This document shows, in pieces, positions 57,126 to 64,000 of a stretch of DNA of 64,000 nucleotides. Numbering within the stretch: position 1 is the first letter of the stretch; each line of letters opens with the position of its first letter. The translations under genes were made by a program, and so were the position numbers. Location: the NCBI GenBank assembly GCA_000733355.1, contig JNVV01000016.1, positions 62,001 to 126,000 on the forward strand. The letters are read 5' to 3'. A model generated the notes under the pieces. The model was not told the origin of the DNA, did no database searches, and saw nothing but the letters and a program-made list of their open reading frames with translations. The DNA comes from Falciphora oryzae (taxonomy: Eukaryota; Ascomycota; Sordariomycetes; Magnaporthales; Magnaporthaceae).

Positions 57126-57675
57126 GGTGGCGGTGGTGATGCTTCACTATCCGCCCAGAAATGGTGTTGGGGACTGCTATGCGTTGGTCCGTAAGTCGAC
57201 TGGGTGCCGCAAGAGTGCGAGCAAGTGGACCGTGACGTCCTCGTTGTCGTCGTCTGGCTGTGCTGTGGTGGTATTCGGGCTGGGATGTTGGAGGCTGGAC
57301 TCTCTCCTCCCTCTATTCGTTCTTTGGCTACTACTGCTACTCGAAGTCCGCCGCCCGCCGCCTGGACCGTGCCGTTTACAGTGCAGCGGGCAGCTTGGCT
57401 CAATTGCGGGCAGCTTGACGCGGCTGGGGGCAGCCTAGCTTCCCAGCTCTGCCCCGCCACACCACGAGCCACAGGACAACCCACCCACCTGGTGGCGTCG
57501 GCTCAAAGACGACAAACTGCCCCACACGTGACGGCGACCAACCAACAGCGCCCGACGAGTGAGCTTGGAGCAATTGGGAAGCGGGATTCAACGACGACGC
57601 GAGAGCTCAAGCTCAGGGCCAAACACAACCGCCTCAATTGGACTCGCACACACTGGCAGGCGCTGGCAGGCAAGG
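57126..57675. other. Divergent promoter region RPN9 / NUO-40
   Basis: 550 bases between opposite starts; both promoters must lie here. I looked for the yeast Rpn4 box (GGTGGCAAA) and saw no exact copy. Confidence 0.65.
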
Positions 57676-59031
57676 ATGTCGTCCTTCCCGACCGCAGTGC
57701 GGTCCACCAGACAGATCGCCCAGAGCGTCGTGCGCCGACAGCCGCTCTCCGACGTCGCCATCACCCGCACCGGCAAGCCCATCATCCGCATCCAGGGCGG
57801 CAGGTCATCGCTGGGAGGACACACGGCCACAGTGTTTGGCGCGACTGGACAGGTTGGGCGCTACATTGTCAACAGGCTAGGTCCGCTGCTCCTGCTCCTC
57901 TGCTCCGACAGCCACGCACAGCCGAGCAGCCCTCTCTGACCAGGCCAACTTCCAAATACACACAGCTCGGCAAGGATGCACCGTCGTCGTCCCCTTCCGT
58001 GAGGAGATGGCCAAGCGCCACCTCAAGGTATCGGGCGACCTGGGCAGGGTTGTGTTCATTGTACGTTGCCTCTGTGCGCCTGTCAACGGCTTTCTCACCA
58101 GCCACGCCCACCTGCTCACCAGCACATCTAGGAGTACGACCTGCGCAACACGGCGTCCATTGAGGAGAGCGTGAGGCATTCAGATGTTGTCTACAACCTG
58201 GTGGGGCGGAATTACCCAACCAAGTACGTGCCTATACACGCCCAGGAGACGCCAACCAGTTCATAAGGAGCAGCGCATGCTGACCACCGCCCCAGGAACT
58301 TCTCTCTCGAAGACGTCCACGTCGAGGGCGCAGAGCGCATCGCCGAGGCCGTGGCCAAGTACGACGTCGATCGCTTTATCCACATGTCGTCGTACAACGC
58401 CAGCCTCGACTCCCCCTCCGAGTTCTTCCGCACAAAGGCCCGCGGCGAGCAAGTCGTCCGGAGCATCTTCCCCGAGACCACCATCGTGCGCCCCGCCCCC
58501 ATCTTCGGCTTCGAGGACCGCCTGCTGCTCAAGCTCGCGAGCGTCCTCAACCTCTTCACCGCCAACAACATGCAGGAGCGCTTCTGGCCCGTCCACTCTA
58601 TCGACGTCGGCCAGGCGCTCGAGAAGATGCTGTACGACGACAGCACCGCCTCCCAGACGTACGAGCTATACGGGCCCAAAAACTACTCGATGGCCGACAT
58701 CGCCGAGATGGTGGACCGCGAGATCTTCAAGAAGCGGAGGCACATCAACGTCCCCAAGGCCGTCCTCAAGCCCGTCGCCGGCATCCTGAACAAGGCCCTG
58801 TGGTGGGACGTCATGTCGGCCGACGAGATCGAGCGCGAGTTCATCGACCAGGAGATCGACGAGACGGCCAAGACGTTCAAGGACCTGGGCATCGTGCCGG
58901 GCGACATCAGCAAGTTCACCTACCACTACCTGCAGGGCTTCCGGAGCTCGTCCTTTTACGACCTCCCGCCCGCGACCGAGAAGGAGAAGAGGGAAGAGAA
59001 GAAGTACATCCACGTGCTGGACGAGCTGTGA
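57676..59031 (+). CDS. nuo-40: NADH:ubiquinone oxidoreductase 40 kDa subunit (NDUFA9)
   Basis: Accessory complex I subunit with a short-chain dehydrogenase-like fold that binds NADPH, on the matrix arm near the quinone site. Four exons: 57676-57880, 57966-58060, 58132-58223, 58296-59031; 375 residues. Residues 1-about 25 are Arg/Ser-rich without acids (MSSFPTAVRSTRQIAQSVVR), a mitochondrial presequence. The nucleotide-binding motif TVFGATGQVGRYIVNRL follows, where most SDRs have TGxxGxxG. Then come VVYNLVGRNYPTKNFS, HVEGAERIAEAVAKYDVDRFIHMSS and VRPAPIFGFEDRLL, all typical. The basic end EKEKREEKKYIHVLDEL agrees with fungal orthologues. The exon-exon joins G|CT and AA|G AAC restore the conserved protein exactly. 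Confidence 0.94.
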
Positions 59032-59695
59032 GGGGACCGACGGGGCTGTTGCATATACTCGAGTATTCGGGCACATCCTACTTAGAGTGTAAATATTACT
59101 GCGGCTAGCTGACATTCTAGCATTTCCTTTTTCCGTTCCAAGAAGAGAATAAAAAAAAAAAAAACATCTTTTACTCTGTTCATCCTTGTCATGACATGTC
59201 GAATCTGCTAATCGATGAAGAGACCGGGCTGCGTCCTTCTCAGCTGCAGATAGCTTCCCCGGCAGGCTTAGGTAAAATGCAGCCCTGTGTCCGTCACACC
59301 GATTCCTCTTGGCTCCGAACCCGTTCGCCCGGCGGAAACTTGGCCGCGAATGGGGCTTTTTGGAGCCCGGCTGGAGGATCCACCTCATATCTTGTTTTTG
59401 AGTAATGGAAACCCCCATCTTAGTATACCGTGCCGTAAGACGAATGGCACGCACGGCGGGGATGCCCTCGCTTTTGGGAGCTCTGGGCATTGGTCCGCCC
59501 TTGTCTCCTGGCCTCTTGGATCGGCGATGGCTTGCATAATGCGTGGACGTGTCTTCAAGTTCTCAAATTTTGAACATTTGGTCTCCCTTTTTTTTTTTCC
59601 TGGTGTTTTTGCTCCTTTCCAGATCAAAAGCAGCCAGCAGCCAGCCCCTGAACATCCTCCACTTATACAACTAAGCCAGCTTTTTCGTATAAACC
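59032..59695. other. Intergenic region NUO-40 / EFM5
   Basis: 664 bases. A short A run at 59150-59164 and a T run at 59588-59598. No gene seen. Confidence 0.6.
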
Positions 59696-60780
59696 ATGGG
59701 GCTCAGCGAAGACTTTGACGATGAGCCCATGTAAGGCGGCCGAAGGCGCCAACAAAAAGAGAGACCCCCCAAATACACAGAGGCTGACAATCGACCCCCC
59801 TAGCGCCCTCTCGTCCCACGCGCTCGACGCGCTCAACTCCTTCTACGCGGACCGGGACGCGCTCAAGGCCAAGTTTGAGAACCTCAAGGACGACGCCGAG
59901 AAGCGACAGGGTGTCAAGCCCCTGAGCATCGCCGACTTTGCCGAGGACTGGCAGGAGTCGCAGTTCTGGTACTCGGACGAGACGGCGGTGACCATCGCGC
60001 GGCAGCTGCTGGACGGGGCGACGGCAGAATCGACCATCGCGGCCGTGTCAGCGCCGAGTGTTTTTATTGCGTTGAAGAATGCTTTGGTATGTTACCTATG
60101 TAGCTGCGGGCCCGCTGTCTGTTGGTGGTAGACGTGTGTAGGTTATGTATATGGAAGGGCTCTGACTGACGTGGAATGTTGAAGGCATCACGGGGCGAGG
60201 ACGAGCCGAGGCCGAGCCTGGTGCTGCTGGAGCACGACAGCAGGTTCTCCATTTTCCCCGAGTATGTGTTTTACGACTGCAACCAGCCGCTGAAGCTTCC
60301 AGGTACGTCCTGGGGAACTTACTCGAAGCGCGCATAGCGTGGGCGGGCTTGTCTATGCTGCAAGTGTCGCCAGCTAATGACAGACAAACAAAAAGATCAC
60401 CTCGAGGGCGCCTGCGACCGCATCGCCTGCGATCCCCCGTTCCTGAACGAGGACTGCCAGGCCAAAGGTAAAGAAAGCGATCCAAAGCCAGGCCTCCCCA
60501 CCAAGAGTTGAGATCTAACAGAGCAAAAACAGAAGCAACAACCGTAGAGTGGTTAGCCCGCCCCCAACCAGCGACCCGCGTCGTCCTCTGCACGGGCGAG
60601 CGTATGGAGGAGCTCGTGACGACGCGGCTGTACCGCTCCCTCCCCGGCGGCCGCGGCCTGCGCACCACCACGTTCCAGCCGCAGCACTCCAACAAGCTGA
60701 GCAACGAGTTCTACTGCTACGCCGACTTTGAGTGCGCCGACTGGCTGTGGCGGGACAGCGGGGCGGCTGCTGCGGCTTGA
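59696..60780 (+). CDS. EFM5: Protein-lysine N-methyltransferase EFM5 (eEF1A)
   Basis: S-adenosylmethionine-dependent enzyme that methylates a lysine of translation elongation factor 1A, cytosolic. Five exons: 59696-59730, 59804-60086, 60185-60302, 60396-60467, 60533-60780; 251 residues. Visible family features: ALSSHALDALNSFYADRDAL; DWQESQFWYSDETA, the N6-MTase-like N-terminal signature; VFIALKNAL; LLEHDSRFSIFPEYVFYD; the catalytic CDPPFLNEDC motif (DPPF, the N6-adenine-MTase NPPY relative); and VVLCTGERMEELV. It ends with NEFYCYADFECADWLW. The small first exon MGLSEDFDDEPM ends in AT|GTAAGG and restores Ile at the join. Introns are 65-98 bp. It lies 651 bases from the convergent UBP8 stop. 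Confidence 0.92.
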
Positions 60781-61432
60781 GGGGGTTAGAAAGTTAACAG
60801 TTGGGAGGTCGACAAAGCGGAGAGCGGTTCAGATGGACCTGGCGTCAGGCTTGATTTAAACCCCGGTATCGGCAGTTATCGGGTCAGACGGTAGATAGAT
60901 ATCTAGATATGCACCGGATATACAACCTTAGAAACCCTGTCTTTTTTTTTTTTGTGTGTGTGTTCTTTATTCTCTGTTGTCACGCCCTGCCCCGGAATTC
61001 CAACGTGTAAGCTTTTATGCAAACGCCTGTATGCACGTATCCGCCCTAGTGTGAAGCCAACTTAGCAGCTGGGATGTGGCTCGTTCATGTTACTTATACG
61101 AGGGAGACAAACGGAACAAAGAAGACGAATAAAAGTTGGTCAGGCTTGCTTGGCCCTTGCTGGCGCCAGTAACCTCTGAATTCTGCGGCGAAGGCTTGTC
61201 CTTGCAAGATGCTGCGTCGATGAGTGCGTAAAGTAGCGTGTCACCCGCACCATGTGCAATTTACCCAATTTGGGAGACAGTGGGGAAATACATGCGAGAA
61301 AACAATTGTGGCGGTCTAGACCGTGATCCCACTGCCAATGGCCTGGGTCCTTGGCTGGCGTCCGTGATATATCTAGGTGGTTGCCCTAATGCAACGGTAG
61401 GGCAGAGTGGATGAAGCTGAGGGCTTTCGTCC
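60781..61432. other. Convergent 3' region EFM5 / UBP8
   Basis: 652 bases. T run and TG repeat at 60943-60961. A 7-bp perfect hairpin (TGCCCTA / TAGGGCA, 61382-61404) lies about 30 bases beyond the UBP8 stop. No gene seen. Confidence 0.6.
61382..61404. other. Small inverted repeat in the UBP8 3' flank
   Basis: TGCCCTA and TAGGGCA separated by nine bases. It could form a hairpin in the 3' UTR. A 7-bp stem may be chance. Confidence 0.3.
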
Positions 61433-63376
61433 TCAAGCCAAGGACCGGATAATGTAGAATAGCAGATACGCCTTAGCCGAGAGGACGTCTGACTTCTGGG
61501 CTACCTCCACCTTGTGGTCGTTGAAGACGAACCACTGTCGTCGGTCCTTAGTCAGCAAGATCCCGGGGTCGCGTATGCAGTTTGCTGTTTTATACATACC
61601 TGGTCGCCGACTCTACAATACGAGACGTAGTGGCCCGTATCGATCTCGCCGACGTGGACCACCACGCTAAGGAGGTCGTACGTGCAGGATCTGGCCAGCT
61701 CGTAGTTCTCCTTGGAGTCCATGCTCCGGCCCCGGTTGGTGTAGGGGAACATGTTTAGCGACAGCGGAAACTGCACCGGAGTCTCGACCTTGGCCGCCTT
61801 ATCGTGCCGGCCTTGCTTGTACTCAAAGCGCTGGTGGGGAAGTGTTGTAAGCGTCTATTCGGAACGCGAGACTCGGAGAACAGAATCAGGACTCACCTTC
61901 AGTTGGATCGACAGCACGTTGGGTAGCCTCTTGATGCTGGTGTGGCGTCTCGCCTGTTGCGTCGAGTTGCAGCTGTGGCATCGGTACTCGCACTTGTCTG
62001 ACTTGACGTACTCGTCGTCGAGACAGTCCTGTAGTGTGAGAACGCCCGACTTGGCGGCGCTGCTGCCGCTGCCGCTGGACTTTTTCCGCCTCTGGGCCAG
62101 GTTTTCCAGCCCGAGGCTCAGGTCTAGAAAGGACTGGACCTGGTTGGTGACGCCATGGCAGGCCTGGCACGTGGTGGTGCTCTGCAGCTTGCCGTAGAAG
62201 GTCTGGTGGACGATGCAGTTGCAGCTGTGCTCAGAGCCAATCTCGGGTCGCTTGCCGTCGCCATTCCGCTCGTGCAGCTCCTCGGCGAGGAACTGGAAGA
62301 ACTCGTGGGCGTCCTGCTCCTTGGTCGTCACCAGGTTCTCGAACGCCTTGCGTTCCGAGATCCAGAACCCGGAGAGGATATTGGCCGCAGTATAGCCGTT
62401 GGTGCTCTCGAGCGCATAAAAATCCTGGAAGATCTCATCCATGGCGCAGCTAAGGCAGTACGAGACGCCGCAGTCGGAGCTGCGATGGCCGTCACTCAGG
62501 TAGAAATTGCGCAGCATGGGGTTGTGCAGAAAAGTCTGCAGGATGACGTTTTGGTAGCAAGTCGCGCCGGCGTTGTATATGCCACGCAGCCCCGTAGCCC
62601 TACACGAGGCCATGGTGGTGTTGGCCGATATGTACCGGGGGTCATCCTTGGAGTCCGAAAACAGCTCGTCGTGCTTCCTCTTGCGAGTTGCTTGTTGTGG
62701 TGAGGGCGGTTAGCACGCTGGGGACTTGACACGACCGAAGGGGCCTGCCACCTTACTTGAGAAGGAGCCAGTTCCGATTTTCCGTAACCTCAATTCCTCA
62801 AGCGTCGGGTCCCAGACCAGGTCATCGCACATCTGACAGTACAGCGAGCCGTTGCGAGAGTCGGCGACTGGTATTTGATGAAGGAGCATGTTGTTAGCAT
62901 TGACAGAGAGCAAGCCGAGGAGCTTCCTAATCAGGAAAGCAGGGGCGGCACTCCACGGCAAGCTTGGCACCTACAGAAGCGGTGTGACTTTTTCTGTCCA
63001 TGTTTCAGCCGGTCCTCCTCGGTGACTGTGGCAGGGCATTGCAGGCACAGGTAGTTGGAGGTTAGGGACGTGATGGCTTGGCCGTTGGGGCCGGTCGAGG
63101 TCTGAGGAACGATGGGAGTGTTGTCAAAGATTTGGCGCAGGATGGCCTTGTAGTGGGAGATGGACGTCTGCAGGCCCTCGGGGCTCTTGGTCATGAGCAG
63201 TTGGATGTGTTCTGTGGCGGTCGCATACATAGGGCAGTGTTAGAGGCGCGCAAAGATTGGCGGGCGGGTGGGAAGGTAGGGGCAGACGAACCGCAGCCGT
63301 AGACGGGAGTGCCTGGCGCAGGCGGCTTTGTAGCGGTGGCCTTCGGGGACGCCGGTGATGTTGCTCGCGCCGCCAT
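61433..63376 (-). CDS. UBP8: Ubiquitin-specific protease UBP8, SAGA deubiquitinase module
   Basis: Removes ubiquitin from histone H2B as part of the SAGA coactivator. Six exons: 63376-63292, 63211-62975, 62867-62757, 62690-61897, 61830-61600, 61534-61433; 519 residues. The zinc-finger UBP domain begins at the YGCEHIQLLM join and continues through NYLCLQCP, KKSHRF and NGSLYCQMCDDLVWD. The USP domain has the Cys box GLRGIYNAGATCYQNVILQ (catalytic Cys189) and the QDAHEFFQFLAEEL box. Zn ligands occur in CNCIVHQTFYGKLQSTTTCQAC, with the CEYRCHSC pair. The His box is EIDTGHYVSY (His476), followed by QWFVFNDHKV (Asp492). Start ATG 63376 is the last in-frame ATG before the zinc finger. The frame stays open further upstream but becomes Pro/Ser-rich, so a longer N-terminus remains possible. 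Confidence 0.9.
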
Positions 63377-64000
63377 CTCGGCTGCTTGCTGGCGCCAGGC
63401 GCGGCTGCTCGACGTGCCCGGCAGCGATCCTTGCGACGGAGAGGTCTGTGCTTGGTGGTTCGGTTGACAGCAAGTTAGGCTAACAGGACAGCAGGCAAAG
63501 GCGAGCCAGCCTGGCCGTATGTGTTGGCGGGACGATAACACAACAGCAAAACCAGCCGCAGCAGGGCTCTGCTCGGGGCAAGGCTGGGGGGGAGCTCGTG
63601 GATCAGACTGCGTGGTGGGCAGGAGCGAGGCTGGAGGTGTGGTTGTGGGCGCCTGGAGCTGGGTCGACAGAGTTGGGATCGTCAGCGGCTTTGTTTGCGT
63701 TTGCAGAGCTGTGTTGACCTGGAGAGAGACAAGCACGGGGGCGCGCTGCAGGGCTGGGGAGACACTTACAGCTCGAGCGAGTCAGAATGACAGCGGCAAT
63801 GGCAATGCTATGTGGTTTTGGTTGCTGGCGCCTCGCAAGCTCAGCCTTCTCTCCGTCTCCTGAAGCCCACCGTTGGATTCGCGCGGCGCGCATTGGACCC
63901 CGTCGCATCCATTGGGAAATTCCTTATCGCCACCTGATCACAGCGCTTATCGCTCCCGCCCGACCCACCAACCGCCGCCGCCAAGGCCCATCCTCGGCAA
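63377..64000. other. UBP8 promoter region to window end
   Basis: 624 bases upstream of the chosen UBP8 start. No second gene can be supported up to the window edge. Confidence 0.5.

Noticed and set aside
56001..57194. 397-codon plus-strand frame opposite RPN9
   Set aside because: Antisense shadow of an intronless gene with strong third-position GC bias.
1..64000. CRISPR arrays, operons, phage genes, secondary-metabolite core genes
   Set aside because: None seen; eukaryotic intron-containing genes throughout, and no PKS, NRPS or terpene cyclase motifs in the frames read.

Overview
The window is nuclear DNA of a filamentous ascomycete, most likely a Sordariomycete. The evidence is GC-rich coding sequence, many 57-110 bp GT-AG introns, orthologues of Pezizomycotina housekeeping genes (for example a 375-residue NUO-40), and a transposon inactivated only by nonsense changes of the kind repeat-induced point mutation (RIP) makes. 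All gene models were built by eye from reading frame, splice consensus and family knowledge. Exon boundaries were checked for phase arithmetic but not by alignment.

Layout. 1-720 is the 3' end of aconitase. 1319-3613 (-) is eIF2B epsilon. 3614-7630 is non-coding, with a 357-base N gap. 7631-10269 (-) is the SKN7 response-regulator/HSF transcription factor, in seven exons including a 17-nt one. 10270-16146 is a long gene-free stretch upstream of it. 16147-20153 (-) is POM152. 21565-23662 (+) is a UCH37-like deubiquitinase, followed by 24278-25223 (+) RPN12. 25896-29979 (-) is alpha-COP, divergent from 30854-35472 (+) UDP-glucose:glycoprotein glucosyltransferase. 36335-38110 (-) is a single-pass membrane protein. 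38742-40270 (+) is an unrecognised protein. 40365-42023 (-) is an ECM33-like GPI cell-wall protein with two apparent frameshifts.

42024-48008 is the accessory part. It holds a 2.8 kb Mutator-like element (43162-45942) with 52-bp terminal inverted repeats and a transposase frame carrying 11 stops but no indel, then an orphan ORF. Beyond it lie a small secreted cysteine-rich protein (48009-48542, +), a gamma-glutamylcyclotransferase-like protein (48956-49606, -) and WW-like ORFs (50358-51220, +). Housekeeping genes resume with rhomboid RBD2 (51918-52982, +), GPI transamidase GAA1 (53465-55533, +), RPN9 (55962-57125, -), complex I NUO-40 (57676-59031, +), the eEF1A lysine methyltransferase EFM5 (59696-60780, +) and the SAGA deubiquitinase UBP8 (61433-63376, -).

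Themes. Four ubiquitin/proteasome genes (UCH37-like, RPN12, RPN9, UBP8) and several secretory-pathway genes (alpha-COP, UGGT, GAA1, ECM33-like, RBD2) occur here. I see no biosynthetic cluster, CRISPR array or clear tRNA. The most unusual parts are the RIP-inactivated element, the doubly frameshifted ECM33-like gene, the SKN7 micro-exon, the 38-nt GAA1 intron and the unrecognised proteins. I found no convincing new multi-gene system.
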